The notes under the pieces: generated by a model | The model's database searches: none | What the model saw: only the letters and a program-made list of their open reading frames with translations | Told to the model about the DNA's origin: nothing | From: Pseudorhodoferax sp047601025 | Lineage (GTDB): Bacteria > Pseudomonadota > Gammaproteobacteria > Burkholderiales > Burkholderiaceae_C | Assembly (NCBI RefSeq): GCF_047601025.1 | Contig: NZ_JASGJZ010000001.1 | Coordinates: forward strand, 682,001 to 746,000 | Direction: 5' to 3' | DNA: 64,000 nucleotides | Translations under genes and position numbers: made by a program | In this document: positions 42,104 to 50,680 of the stretch, one piece after another | How positions within the stretch are numbered: position 1 is the stretch's first letter | Layout: the number at the start of each line of letters is the position of its first letter

Positions 42104-42156
42104 GCCGGCCCGGCCCCGGCTTGACGTGCCCAGGCCGGCCCATTACAAAGGTTCCG

Positions 42157-43014
42157 ATGCAGCCGAGCTTTCCGATCCCGACACCGCTGGACTATTTCGC
42201 CGCGCTGGTCCAGAGCGACGAGCAATTCCCCCTGCTGGAAGCCAGCGCCAGCGTGGCCCAGGACGAATACCCCGAGATGGACGTGCAGCAGGTGCTGGGC
42301 GACGTGGACCAGTTGCTGGCGCGCATCAAGCGCCGGCTCGCGGCGGACGCGCCGCCGCTGCACCGCCTGCGCATGCTGAACCAGTTCTTCTACCGGGAAC
42401 TGGGCTTCGGCGGCAACGCCAACAACTACTACGACCCGGACAACAGCTACCTGAACGCGGTGCTGCGCACGCGGCTGGGCATCCCGATCTCGCTGGCGGT
42501 GATCTGGATGGAACTGGCCCAGGGCCTGCACCTGCAGGTGCGGGGCATCAGCTTTCCGGGCCACTTCCTGGTCAAGGTCAACCTGCCCAAGGGCCAGGTG
42601 GTGCTGGACCCGTGCAGCGGCCAGTCGCTGAGCCGCGAGGACCTGGTGGAGCGCCTGGCGCCCTACAAGGAGCAGCAGCGCCTGGAGCACGGCGAGCACT
42701 TCGACGTGCCGCTGGGCCTGTACCTGCAGTCGGCCCGGCCGCGCGACATCCTGGCGCGCATGCTGCGCAACCTCAAGGAGATCCACCGCAGCCAGTCCGA
42801 CGCGCAGCGCCTGCTGGCGGTGCAGAACCGGCTGGTGATCCTGCTGCCCGAGGCCTGGGCCGAGTACCGCGACCGCGGCCTCACGCATGCCGACCTGGGC
42901 CACACCGACGAGGCGGTGCTGGACCTGGAGAAGTACCTGATCTGCGCCGACGAGGCGCGCGACACGGCCGTGATCGCCGACCGGGTGTCGGCGCTGCGCC
43001 GGCTGCGGCACTGA
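42157..43014 (+). CDS. SirB1-family protein (transglutaminase-like, TPR-like tail)
   Basis: 285 residues. A SirB1/transglutaminase-like core (LNQFFYRELGFGGNANNYYDPDNSYLNAVLRTRLGIPISLAVIW in pieces, with GHFLVKV and the DPCSG segment) is followed by a C-terminal helical repeat (LLPEAWAEYRDRGLTHADLGHTDEAVLDLEKYL). The core Cys-His-Asp arrangement of true transglutaminases is only partly kept. The family is widespread and of unclear function, often next to genes for translation release or envelope proteins. Confidence 0.85.
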   Translation: MQPSFPIPTPLDYFAALVQSDEQFPLLEASASVAQDEYPEMDVQQVLGDVDQLLARIKRRLAADAPPLHRLRMLNQFFYRELGFGGNANNYYDPDNSYLNAVLRTRLGIPISLAVIWMELAQGLHLQVRGISFPGHFLVKVNLPKGQVVLDPCSGQSLSREDLVERLAPYKEQQRLEHGEHFDVPLGLYLQSARPRDILARMLRNLKEIHRSQSDAQRLLAVQNRLVILLPEAWAEYRDRGLTHADLGHTDEAVLDLEKYLICADEARDTAVIADRVSALRRLRH

Positions 43015-43024
43015 ACCGCGCGCG

Positions 43025-44284
43025 CTACGCGCCGGCCAGGAAGATTTCCTGCAGGTCGCTCAGGAAGTCGAAGCCCTTGTCGGTCGGCCGTACGTGCGCG
43101 CCCTCGCGCAGCAGCAGGCCGCGCCGCTCGCCTTCGGCCAGCCCGGCCGCGATGGCCGACAGCGGCAGGCCGGTGCGCTCGGTGAAATCCGCCAGCGCGA
43201 AGCCCTCGCGCAGCCGCAGCACGTTCAGCATGAACTCGAACGGCAGGTCGGCGCGGCGCACGTCCTCGTCCTGCGCCAGCGCGGCGCCGGCCAGCGCCTG
43301 CTCCATGTACAGGCCGGGCTCGCGCAGCCGCACCTGGCGCACGATGCGGTGCGCGAAAGTGAGCTTGCTGTGCGCGCCGGCCCCCAGGCCCAGGTAGTCG
43401 CCGAACTGCCAGTAGTTGAGGTTGTGCACGCAGCGGTGGCCGGGCCGCGCATAGGCCGAGACTTCGTAGCGCTGCAGGCCCGCGGCGGCCGTGGCCGCGG
43501 TGATCTGGTCCAGCATCGCGTAGGCATCGTCGTCCTCGGGCAGGGCCGGCGGATGCTTGGCGAACCAGGTGTTGGGCTCGATGGTCAGGTGGTAGACCGA
43601 CAGGTGCGGCGGCGCCAGCGCCAGCGCGGTGGCCAGGTCCTGCGCCAGCCGCTCCGGCGTCTGGCCCGGCAGCGCGTACATCAGGTCCAGGTTGAAGGTG
43701 TCGAAGGCCTCGCCCGCCTCGGCCACGGCCGCGCGCGCCTGGGCGGCGTCGTGGACGCGGCCGACGGCGCGCAGCAGCGCGTCGTCGAAGCTCTGCACGC
43801 CCACCGACAGCCGCGTGACGCCGGCCGCGCGGTAGGCGCGGAAGCGGTCCTTCTCGAAGGTGCCGGGGTTGGCCTCCAGCGTGACCTCGCAGTCGGCCTC
43901 CACGCGCAGCCGCGCGCGCACCGCGCCCAGCAGTTCGTCGATCGCCTGCGGCGAGAACAGGCTGGGCGTGCCGCCGCCGATGAAGATGCTGTGCACCGTG
44001 CGGCCCCAGACCAGCGGCAGCGCGGCCTCCAGGTCGGCCACCAGCGCGGCGATGTAGCGCCGCTCCGGCAGCTCGGCCGGCGCGGCCACCTGCGTCACGG
44101 CCGGCGCGCCGGCGCCCGCCCAGCGCACGACGGCGTCGTCGCCGCGCACCGCGTGCGAGTTGAAATCGCAGTAGGGGCACTTGCGGATGCACCAGGGCAG
44201 GTGCAGGTACAGCGCCAGCGGCGGCAGGGCCTGCAGCTGCAGCAGGCCCGGGCGCATCAGCTGCGTCAGGTCGCGCGAGCGCAT
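43025..44284 (-). CDS. hemW: Radical SAM haem chaperone HemW
   Basis: 419 residues. The radical-SAM cluster motif C32-x3-C36-x2-C39 (WCIRKCPYCDFNSH) lies in the Tyr-His start YLHLPWC, with GGGTPSLF near 101, SVGVQSFDD near 150, and the C-terminal HemN_C domain (FEFMLNVLRLREGF). The presence of HLPWC rather than a longer N-terminal CxxxCxxC-C marks HemW, a haem-trafficking chaperone, not coproporphyrinogen dehydrogenase HemN. It overlaps nothing but follows rdgB by one base, giving an rph-rdgB-hemW operon. Confidence 0.92.
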   Translation of the reverse strand: MRSRDLTQLMRPGLLQLQALPPLALYLHLPWCIRKCPYCDFNSHAVRGDDAVVRWAGAGAPAVTQVAAPAELPERRYIAALVADLEAALPLVWGRTVHSIFIGGGTPSLFSPQAIDELLGAVRARLRVEADCEVTLEANPGTFEKDRFRAYRAAGVTRLSVGVQSFDDALLRAVGRVHDAAQARAAVAEAGEAFDTFNLDLMYALPGQTPERLAQDLATALALAPPHLSVYHLTIEPNTWFAKHPPALPEDDDAYAMLDQITAATAAAGLQRYEVSAYARPGHRCVHNLNYWQFGDYLGLGAGAHSKLTFAHRIVRQVRLREPGLYMEQALAGAALAQDEDVRRADLPFEFMLNVLRLREGFALADFTERTGLPLSAIAAGLAEGERRGLLLREGAHVRPTDKGFDFLSDLQEIFLAGA

Positions 44285-44285
44285 G

Positions 44286-44885
44286 TCACAGCCAGCGCTC
44301 GCGGATCAGCCGCAGCATTTCGCGCGCGGCCTGGCCGCGGTGGCTGTGCGCGTTCTTCACCTCGGGCGGCAGCTGCGCGAAGGTCCGGCCGAAGGCCTCG
44401 ATCCACATCACGGGGTCGAAGCCGAAGCCGCCGTCGCCGACCGGCGCATCGGTGATGCGGCCGGCCGCGCGGCCGACCGCGATCAGCGGCTCCGGGTCGT
44501 CCGGGCTGCGCACGGCCACCAGCGTGCTGACCAGCGCGGCGCGGCGGTCGGCGACGCCGCGCATCTGCTCCAGCAGCGCGCGCACGTTGTTCGCGTCGCC
44601 CTTCTCGTAGCCGAACCGGGTGGCGTAGTAGGCCGTGTCCACGCCGGGCAGGCCGCCGAAGGCAGCGACGCACAGGCCGGCGTCGTCGGCCACGGACGGC
44701 AGGCCGGTATGGCGCGCGGCGTTGCGGGCCTTGGCGAGCGCGTTCTCGACGAAGGTGCGGAACGGCTCCTCGGCCTCGGGTACGCCGAGCCGGCCCTGGG
44801 CGATCAGCTCCACGCCCAGCGGCGCGAACAGGGCCTGCAGCTCGGCCAGCTTGCCCTGGTTGTTGGAGGCCAGAACCAGTTGCAT
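44286..44885 (-). CDS. rdgB: dITP/XTP pyrophosphatase (RdgB/HAM1)
   Basis: Removes non-canonical purine nucleotides. 199 residues. Nucleotide-contact motif LASNNQGKLAEL at 4-15, the catalytic acid region FVENALAKARNAA near 46, SVADDAGLCVAAFGGLPGV near 64, and the C-terminal GDGGFGFDPVM near 147 with SHRGQAAREM. Its start abuts the rph stop, and it lies one base ahead of hemW in the usual betaproteobacterial order. Confidence 0.95.
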   Translation of the reverse strand: MQLVLASNNQGKLAELQALFAPLGVELIAQGRLGVPEAEEPFRTFVENALAKARNAARHTGLPSVADDAGLCVAAFGGLPGVDTAYYATRFGYEKGDANNVRALLEQMRGVADRRAALVSTLVAVRSPDDPEPLIAVGRAAGRITDAPVGDGGFGFDPVMWIEAFGRTFAQLPPEVKNAHSHRGQAAREMLRLIRERWL

Positions 44886-45613
44886 CAGCCGGCCAGCGCC
44901 TCGAGCTGCAGCGCGATCAGCTCCTGGATGCCCTTGTCGGCCAGCTGCAGCAGCCGGTCCATCTCCACGCGCGTGAAGGCCGCGCCCTCGGCCGTGCCCT
45001 GCACCTCGACGTAGTGGCCGGCGCCGGTCATGACCACGTTCATGTCGGTGTCGCAGGCCGAGTCCTCGAGGTATTCGAGGTCCAGCAGCGGCGTACCCTG
45101 CACGATGCCGACCGAGACCGCCGCGACCGGCTGCACGATCGGCGAATGCGCCAGCCTGCCGTCGGCCAGCAGCTTGTTCACGGCGTCCTGCGCGGCCACG
45201 AAGGCGCCGGTGATCGCGGCCGTGCGCGTGCCGCCGTCGGCCTGCAGTACGTCGCAATCGAGGTGGATGGTGCGCTCGCCCAGCCGGCCGAGGTCGAACA
45301 CGGCGCGCATCGAGCGGCCGATCAGCCGCTGGATCTCCTGCGTGCGCCCGCTCTGCTTGCCGCGCGCGGCCTCGCGGTCGCTGCGCGTGTGCGTGGCGCG
45401 GGGCAGCATGCCGTACTCGGCCGTGACCCAGCCCTCGCCGCTGCCGCGCTTGTGCGGCGGCACGCGCTCCTCGACCGAGGCGGTGCACAGCACGCGCGTC
45501 TGGCCGAACTCGATCAGCACCGAGCCCTCGGCATGGATGGTGAAGCCGCGCGTGATGCGCACGGGCCGCAGCTGGTCGGCGGCGCGGCCGCCGGTTCTTG
45601 CAAATTCAGTCAT
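44885..45613 (-). CDS. rph: Ribonuclease PH
   Basis: Phosphorolytic 3'-5' exonuclease trimming tRNA 3' ends. 242 residues. GRAADQLRPVRITRGFTIHAEGSVLIEFGQTRVLCTAS opens the RNase PH fold (in part), GWVTAEYGMLPRATHTR near 63, GRTQEIQRLIGRSMRA near 87, DCDVLQADGGTRTAAITGA near 113, and the catalytic acid pair in SACDTDMNVV near 180. First gene of the rph-rdgB-hemW operon, divergent from serA over 129 bases. Confidence 0.96.
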   Translation of the reverse strand: MTEFARTGGRAADQLRPVRITRGFTIHAEGSVLIEFGQTRVLCTASVEERVPPHKRGSGEGWVTAEYGMLPRATHTRSDREAARGKQSGRTQEIQRLIGRSMRAVFDLGRLGERTIHLDCDVLQADGGTRTAAITGAFVAAQDAVNKLLADGRLAHSPIVQPVAAVSVGIVQGTPLLDLEYLEDSACDTDMNVVMTGAGHYVEVQGTAEGAAFTRVEMDRLLQLADKGIQELIALQLEALAG

Positions 45614-45742
45614 GGGGCGATTGTCGCAACTTGCCCGCACTGGCGACGCTGGCAAGCGCGCGACGGCCACCCGGCCCGCGGAGGGCCCATAGTAGGATCG
45701 CCGACCTTTGCAGCAGCGCCGGCGCGGCGCCCTCCTTCTTCC

Positions 45743-46978
45743 ATGACGCATCCGACGACCTCCCTGGACAAGGCCAAGATCAAGTTCCTGCTGCTCGAAG
45801 GCGTGCACGCCTCCGCCGTGGAGGTGCTGCGCGCGGCCGGCTACAGCCAGATCGAGACGCTGCCCTCGGCCCTGCCGGACGAGGAGCTCAAGCGCCGCAT
45901 CGCGGACGTGCACTTCCTCGGCATCCGCTCGCGCACGCAGCTGACAGCCGAGGTGTTCGCGCATGCGCACAAGCTGGCCGCCGTCGGCGCCTTCTGCATC
46001 GGCACCAACCAGATCGACCTGCAGGCCGCGCGCGAGCGCGGCATCGCGGTGTTCAACGCCCCCTACTCCAACACGCGCTCGGTGGCCGAACTGGTGATCG
46101 CCGAGGCCATCCTGCTGCTGCGCGGCGTGCCGGCCAAGAACGCGGCCGCGCACCGCGGCGGCTGGCTCAAGACGGCCGAGAACGCCTACGAGATCCGCGG
46201 CAAGACGCTGGGCGTGGTCGGCTACGGCGCCATCGGCACGCAGCTGTCGGTGCTCGCGGAAGCGCTGGGCATGCAGGTGCTGTTCCACGACATCGTGGCC
46301 AAGCTGCCGCTGGGCAACGCGCGCCAGGTCGGCAGCCTGGACGAACTGCTGGCCGCCAGCGACATCGTGAGCCTGCACGTGCCCGAAACCCCGGCCACGC
46401 AGTGGATGATCGGCGCCGCGCAGATCGCGGCCATGAAGCCCGGCGGCATCCTGATCAACGCCTCGCGCGGCACGGTCGTCGAGATCGAGCCGCTGGCCGA
46501 GGCCGTGCGCGCGGGCCGGCTGCTCGGCGCGGCGATCGACGTGTTCCCGGTCGAGCCGCGCGGCAACAAGGACGAGTTCCAGTCGCCGCTGCGCGGCCTG
46601 GACAACGTGATCCTGACGCCGCACATCGGCGGCTCCACGCTGGAGGCGCAGGCCAACATCGGCATCGAGGTGGCCGAGAAGCTGGTGCGCTACAGCGACA
46701 CCGGCACCACCACCTCGTCGGTCAACTTCCCCGAGGTCTCCCTGCCCTCGCACCCGGGCAAGCACCGGCTGCTGCACGTGCACCAGAACCGGCCCGGCGT
46801 GCTGTCGGACATCAACCGCATCTTCTCGGACAACCGCATCAACGTCGCCGCGCAGTACCTGCAGACCAACGACGCGATCGGCTACGTGGTGATCGACCTC
46901 GACGCCGGCTCGTCCGAGCTGGCGCAGGAAAAGCTCGCCCAGGTGCCGGGAACGATCCGCAGCCGCGTGCTGTTTTGA
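45743..46978 (+). CDS. serA: D-3-phosphoglycerate dehydrogenase
   Basis: First committed enzyme of serine synthesis. 411 residues, like E. coli SerA. The substrate domain has NQIDLQAARERGIAVFNAPYSNTRSVAE near 92 in pieces, the Rossmann motif VGYGAIGTQL near 158, the catalytic Arg in NASRGTVVEI near 240 and His in TPHIGGSTLEAQ near 292. The C-terminal ACT domain (LLHVHQNRPGVLSDINRI near 342) is the serine-feedback site. Followed by two hairpins (46999-47072). Confidence 0.95.
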   Translation: MTHPTTSLDKAKIKFLLLEGVHASAVEVLRAAGYSQIETLPSALPDEELKRRIADVHFLGIRSRTQLTAEVFAHAHKLAAVGAFCIGTNQIDLQAARERGIAVFNAPYSNTRSVAELVIAEAILLLRGVPAKNAAAHRGGWLKTAENAYEIRGKTLGVVGYGAIGTQLSVLAEALGMQVLFHDIVAKLPLGNARQVGSLDELLAASDIVSLHVPETPATQWMIGAAQIAAMKPGGILINASRGTVVEIEPLAEAVRAGRLLGAAIDVFPVEPRGNKDEFQSPLRGLDNVILTPHIGGSTLEAQANIGIEVAEKLVRYSDTGTTTSSVNFPEVSLPSHPGKHRLLHVHQNRPGVLSDINRIFSDNRINVAAQYLQTNDAIGYVVIDLDAGSSELAQEKLAQVPGTIRSRVLF

Positions 46979-46998
46979 GGGGAAGTTAACTCCCCGCA

Positions 46999-47072
46999 TG
47001 GCGCCCCCTGTGGGTATCTGAACCCGCCAGGGCGCCACATGCCAACACAGATACCAACAAGGTGTTGGCATG
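46999..47072 (+). other. Two adjacent hairpins with complementary loops downstream of serA
   Basis: Hairpin 1 has outer stem TGGCGCCC (46999-47006) with GGGCGCCA (47030-47037) and inner GGGT/ACCC (47012-47015/47022-47025). Hairpin 2 is CATGCCAACAC (47038-47048) with GTGTTGGCATG (47062-47072). GGTATCTG in loop 1 (47013-47020) is complementary to CAGATACC of loop 2 (47048-47055). No U-tract follows. On the minus strand TGTTGGTAT and TGTTGGCAT repeat about 12 bases apart. Could be an RNA structure or a site-specific recombination scar beside tRNA-Thr. Confidence 0.6.
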
Positions 47073-47094
47073 TCACGGCGTTGAAGCAAAAGAA

Positions 47095-47125
47095 AAACCC
47101 GCAATGCCAGGAAGCATGCGGGTTT
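47095..47125 (-). terminator. Rho-independent terminator of tRNA-Thr
   Basis: Nine-bp stem AAACCCGCA (47095-47103) and TGCGGGTTT (47117-47125). On the minus strand it runs into TTTTTCTTTT. It lies 20 bases beyond the tRNA 3' end. Confidence 0.8.
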
Positions 47126-47144
47126 CGAAAGGTTCTGGGATTCT

Positions 47145-47220
47145 TGGTGCCGATTGTCGGAATCGAACTGACGACCATCCGCTTACAAGGCGGGCGCTCT
47201 ACCAACTGAGCTAAATCGGC
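47145..47220 (-). tRNA. tRNA-Thr (anticodon TGT)
   Basis: 76 nt on the minus strand. Acceptor GCCGATT pairs with AATCGGC, with encoded CCA. D-arm GCTCAGTTGGTAGAGC, anticodon stem CCGCC/GGCGG-like with loop CT-TGT-AA giving TGT, T-arm GTCAGTTCGATTCC. It lies 32 bases downstream of sspB, with a TAGAAT -10-like element (47231-47236, minus strand) in the gap, so it may have its own start or be processed from the ssp transcript. Confidence 0.95.
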
Positions 47221-47252
47221 GAACCGGGCGATTCTATCCACCCCGCCCCAGT

Positions 47253-47750
47253 CTACTTGACGCGCTTGAGCGAGGGCCGGCCCGGGTGGCCCCCTGGCTT
47301 GGGCGGCTCCGGATCGTCGCCGCCCTCCTCGCCCTCGGTGGAGTCCACCGGCGCCAGCGGCCGCACCCGGGGCGCCGGCTCGTGGGCCGCCGCCGGCGGG
47401 ACCGCGGGCGCAGCAACGCCGGCACCCGCCACTGGGGACGGAAAGGCCATGCCCTGGCCATTCTCGCGGGCGTAGATCGCGATCACGCGGCTGACCGGCA
47501 CCAGGATCTCCCGGGCCACGCCGGCGAAGCGCGCCTTGAACTCGATGAAGTCGTTGCCGAGCTTCAGGCCGCTGGTGGCGTCGAAGCTGACGTTCAGCAC
47601 GATCTCGCCATCCTTGACGTACTCGCGCGGCACCTGCACCGATTCGTCCACCAGCACGGCGATGTACGGCGTGAAGCCGTTGTCGGTGCACCATTCGTAC
47701 AGCGCCCGGATCAGGTACGGGCGGGTGGAAGTGGTGTCCAGCGCGTTCAT
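47253..47750 (-). CDS. sspB: ClpXP protease specificity-enhancing factor SspB
   Basis: Adaptor delivering ssrA-tagged proteins to ClpXP. 165 residues. The folded domain covers 1-110: RPYLIRALYEWCTDNGFTPYIAVLVD, VPREYVKDGEIVLNVSFDAT and IEFKARFAGVAREILVPVSRVIAIYARENGQGMAFP (in pieces), the substrate-groove region. A disordered, Pro/Glu-rich linker follows, then the short C-terminal ClpX-tethering motif (PSLKRVK). It follows sspA on the same strand by 19 bases, as is usual. Confidence 0.94.
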   Translation of the reverse strand: MNALDTTSTRPYLIRALYEWCTDNGFTPYIAVLVDESVQVPREYVKDGEIVLNVSFDATSGLKLGNDFIEFKARFAGVAREILVPVSRVIAIYARENGQGMAFPSPVAGAGVAAPAVPPAAAHEPAPRVRPLAPVDSTEGEEGGDDPEPPKPGGHPGRPSLKRVK

Positions 47751-47769
47751 GCGGCGTCCCGTTCCGCGC

Positions 47770-48381
47770 TTACTTGCGCATGACCTTCTCGGAAGGCGTC
47801 AGCGCCTCGATGTAGGCCGGGCGCGAGAAGATGCGCTCGGCGTACTTGAGCAGCGGCGCGGCGTTCTTGCTGAGGTCGATGCCGTAGAAGTCCAGGCGCC
47901 ACAGCAGCGGCGCGATGGCCACGTCCAGCATCGAGAAGTTCTCGCCCAGCATGTACTTGTTCTTCAGGAACACCGGCGCGAGCTGCGTCAGGCGGTCGCG
48001 GATGTGGGAGCGCGCCTTCTCCAGCGCCTTCTCGTTGCCCTTGGAGGCGCGCGACTCCAGCAGGCCCACGTGCACGAACAGTTCCTTCTCGAAGTTCAGC
48101 AGGAACAGGCGCACGCGCGCGCGATCGACCGGGTCGCCCGGCATCAGCTGCGGGTGCGGGAAACGCTCGTCGATGTACTCGTTGATGATGTTGGACTCGT
48201 ACAGGATCAGGTCGCGCTCGACCAGGATCGGCACCTGGCCGTACGGGTTCATGACGCTGATGTCTTCCGGCTTGTTGTAGAGATCGACGTCGCGGATCTC
48301 GAAGTCCATGCCCTTTTCGAACAGCACGAAGCGGCAGCGGTGGGAGAAGGGGCAGGTCGTTCCCGAGTACAAGACCATCAT
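47770..48381 (-). CDS. sspA: Stringent starvation protein A (RNA polymerase-associated, GST fold)
   Basis: 203 residues. An N-terminal thioredoxin-like domain (SGTTCPFSHRCRFVLFEKGMDFEIRDVD, PYGQVPILVERDLILYESNIINEYIDERFPHPQLMPGDP in pieces) and a C-terminal helical GST domain (LLNFEKELFVHV). SspA lacks glutathione transferase activity and instead binds RNA polymerase in stress responses. It follows the petABC terminator (48400-48434) and begins a two-gene sspA-sspB unit. Confidence 0.95.
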   Translation of the reverse strand: MMVLYSGTTCPFSHRCRFVLFEKGMDFEIRDVDLYNKPEDISVMNPYGQVPILVERDLILYESNIINEYIDERFPHPQLMPGDPVDRARVRLFLLNFEKELFVHVGLLESRASKGNEKALEKARSHIRDRLTQLAPVFLKNKYMLGENFSMLDVAIAPLLWRLDFYGIDLSKNAAPLLKYAERIFSRPAYIEALTPSEKVMRK

Positions 48382-48399
48382 GAGAGAAGACTCCTAAAA

Positions 48400-48434
48400 A
48401 TCAAAAGAGTGGGCTGCGTAGCCGCACCCACTCT
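48400..48434 (-). terminator. Rho-independent terminator of petABC
   Basis: Stem AGAGTGGG (48406-48413) with CCCACTCT (48427-48434). On the minus strand it is followed by TTTTGATTTTT. It sits between the petC stop (48472) and the sspA start (48381), separating the two operons although some read-through is likely. Confidence 0.82.
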
Positions 48435-48471
48435 GTACGAGCCCGCGGACGGTGCCGCGGGCGCGGCTGGC

Positions 48472-49239
48472 TTACTTGACGTCTTTCCAGAACGCCGCGT
48501 TCAGACGCCATGCGATGAAGGTGAACACCATCAGGAACAGCAGCACCCAGACGCCCACGCGCACGCGGGTGTTCTGCGCCGGCTCGGCCATCCAGGTCAT
48601 GAAGTTCACGAGGTCGCCGACGGCCTGGTCGTACTGCAGCGGCGTCATGGTGCCGGGCGTGACCTGCTCCCAGCCCTTGAACACGTGGGTCGTATGGCCG
48701 TGGCTTTCGACCTCCTCGAACACCGGCTTGCGCTCGCCCTGCAGTTCCCACAGCACGTGCGGCATGCCGACGCTGGGAAAGGCCAGGTTGTTCCAGCCGG
48801 TGGCCTTGGTGTCGTCGCGGTAGTAGGTGCGCAGGTAGGTGTACAGGTAGTCGGCCCCGGTGCCGCCGTGGCCGGCGCGCGAGCGCGCCACCAGCGTCAG
48901 GTCGGGCGGGTTGGCACCGAACCATTCCTTGGCCTGGCGCGGGTCGATCGCGGCCTTCATGGTCTCGCCGACCTTGTCGGTCGTGAACAGCAGGTTGTCC
49001 TTGATCTGCTGCTCGGTGAGGCCGATGTCCCTGAGCCGGTTGAAGCGCATGAACGCGGCCGAGTGGCAGTTCAGGCAGTAGTTGACGAACAGCTTGGCAC
49101 CGTTCTGCAGCGAGGCCATGTCGTTCGTGCGGACCGGCGCCTTGTCCCAGGCGATGCCGTCTTCGGCCGCGTGCGCGCCGACGGCCAGGCCCAGCGACAG
49201 CAGCAGGCCGGCGAGGAAACCGTGGAGATTCTTTTTCAT
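48472..49239 (-). CDS. petC: Ubiquinol-cytochrome c reductase, cytochrome c1 subunit
   Basis: Haem c subunit of complex III, anchored in the inner membrane and facing the periplasm. 255 residues. Signal peptide ends GAHAA (about 25), the haem motif is C55-x2-C58-H59 (NYCLNCHSAAFMRFNRL), GANPPDLTLVARSR lies near 150, and a C-terminal transmembrane helix (VLLFLMVFTFIAWRL) lies near 230. Last gene of petA-petB-petC, 22 bases after petB. Confidence 0.96.
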   Translation of the reverse strand: MKKNLHGFLAGLLLSLGLAVGAHAAEDGIAWDKAPVRTNDMASLQNGAKLFVNYCLNCHSAAFMRFNRLRDIGLTEQQIKDNLLFTTDKVGETMKAAIDPRQAKEWFGANPPDLTLVARSRAGHGGTGADYLYTYLRTYYRDDTKATGWNNLAFPSVGMPHVLWELQGERKPVFEEVESHGHTTHVFKGWEQVTPGTMTPLQYDQAVGDLVNFMTWMAEPAQNTRVRVGVWVLLFLMVFTFIAWRLNAAFWKDVK

Positions 49240-49261
49240 GATCTGCTTGTGCTCCCTGGGC

Positions 49262-50665
49262 TCAGTGCGGGTTGAACGTCACGCGCGCGGGCACCGGCTT
49301 GGGCTCGCCCAGGCGGCTCCACCAGGGCATCAGCAGGAAGAAGCCGAAATAGAACAGGGTACCGACCTGGGACACACGCTCGCCGATCGGCGACGGGGGC
49401 TGCACGCCCAAGTAGGCCAGGACCAGGAAGTTGATCACGAACACGCCGTAGACGTACTTGTGCCAGTCCGGACGGTAGCGGATCGACTTGACCGGGCTGT
49501 GGTCCAGCCAGGGCAGGAAGAACAGGATGATCACGGCGCCGCCCATCACGACCACGCCCCAGAACTTGGCGTCGATCGACAGCATCAGCGCGATAGCCAC
49601 GAGCGCGGCGACGGCGATGATGCCCTTGACGAAGCCCGGCAGGCGCAGCTTGAGGATCATCAGCCCGGCGCCCAGCACCACGCAGGCCACCAGCACGTAC
49701 ACCATCTCGGCGGTGATGGCCCGCAGCATCGAGTAGAACGGCGTGAAGTACCAGACCGGGGCAATGTGCGACGGCGTCTTCAACGGGTCGGCCGGGATGA
49801 AGTTGTTGTATTCGAGGAAGTAGCCGCCGAGCTCGGGCGCGAAGAAGATGACGGCGGTGAACACCATCAGGAACACGCACACGCCGAAGATGTCGTGCAC
49901 CGTGTAGTACGGATGGAAGGGGATGCCGTCCAGCGGCTTGCCGTTGGCGTCCTTGGTGGCCTTGATCTCGATGCCGTCGGGGTTGTTGGAGCCCACGTCG
50001 TGCAGCGCCAGCAGGTGCGCCACGACCAGGCCCAGCAGCACCAGCGGCACGGCGATCACGTGGAAGCTGAAGAAGCGGTTCAGCGTGGCGTCGCCGACGA
50101 CGTAGTCGCCGCGGATCAGCAGCGCCAGGTCGGGGCCGACGAACGGGATCGCGGAGAACAGGTTCACGATCACCTGGGCGCCCCAGTAGGACATCTGGCC
50201 CCAGGGCAGCAGGTAGCCCATGAAGGCCTCGGCCATCAGGCACAGGAAGATCGCGCAGCCGAAGATCCAGACCAGCTCGCGCGGCTTGCGGTACGAGCCG
50301 TACAGCAGGCCACGGAACATGTGCAGGTAGACCACGACGAAGAAGGCCGATGCGCCCGTGGAGTGCATGTAGCGGATCAGCCAACCCCAGGGCACGTCGC
50401 GCATGATGTACTCGACGGACGCGAACGCCACGTTCGCGTCCGGCTTGTAGTGCATCACGAGGAAGATGCCGGTGACGATCTGGATCACCAGCACCAGCAG
50501 CGCGAGCGAGCCGAAGATGTACCAGAAGTTGAAGTTCTTCGGCGCGTAGTAGTCCGACATGTGGACGCGGTACGCGTCGAACGCCGTCGGGAAGCGGTTG
50601 TGCAGCCAGTTCGTCGCGTGCGCGCCGATCGACGCGTTCGGCGAGATTTCCTTGAATTCAGCCAT
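49262..50665 (-). CDS. petB: Ubiquinol-cytochrome c reductase, cytochrome b subunit
   Basis: Integral-membrane core of complex III carrying two b haems and the Qo/Qi quinol sites. 467 residues. N-terminal PKNFNFWYIFGSLALLVLV-type start (in part), four haem histidines in helices B and D (RYMHSTGASAFFVVVYLHMFRGL; FFSFHVIAVPLVLLGLVVAHL, shown in parts), the Qo loop WGAQV and the PDPW-equivalent region near FIPADPLKTPSHI. The C-terminal extension, with two further helices, is usual in proteobacteria. Confidence 0.96.
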   Translation of the reverse strand: MAEFKEISPNASIGAHATNWLHNRFPTAFDAYRVHMSDYYAPKNFNFWYIFGSLALLVLVIQIVTGIFLVMHYKPDANVAFASVEYIMRDVPWGWLIRYMHSTGASAFFVVVYLHMFRGLLYGSYRKPRELVWIFGCAIFLCLMAEAFMGYLLPWGQMSYWGAQVIVNLFSAIPFVGPDLALLIRGDYVVGDATLNRFFSFHVIAVPLVLLGLVVAHLLALHDVGSNNPDGIEIKATKDANGKPLDGIPFHPYYTVHDIFGVCVFLMVFTAVIFFAPELGGYFLEYNNFIPADPLKTPSHIAPVWYFTPFYSMLRAITAEMVYVLVACVVLGAGLMILKLRLPGFVKGIIAVAALVAIALMLSIDAKFWGVVVMGGAVIILFFLPWLDHSPVKSIRYRPDWHKYVYGVFVINFLVLAYLGVQPPSPIGERVSQVGTLFYFGFFLLMPWWSRLGEPKPVPARVTFNPH

Positions 50666-50680
50666 GTCCGTCGTGCCCCC

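Noticed and set aside
46882..47694. Minus-strand frame spanning sspB and tRNA-Thr
   Set aside because: It reads through the tRNA gene and its terminator, and the sspB part is in a different frame.
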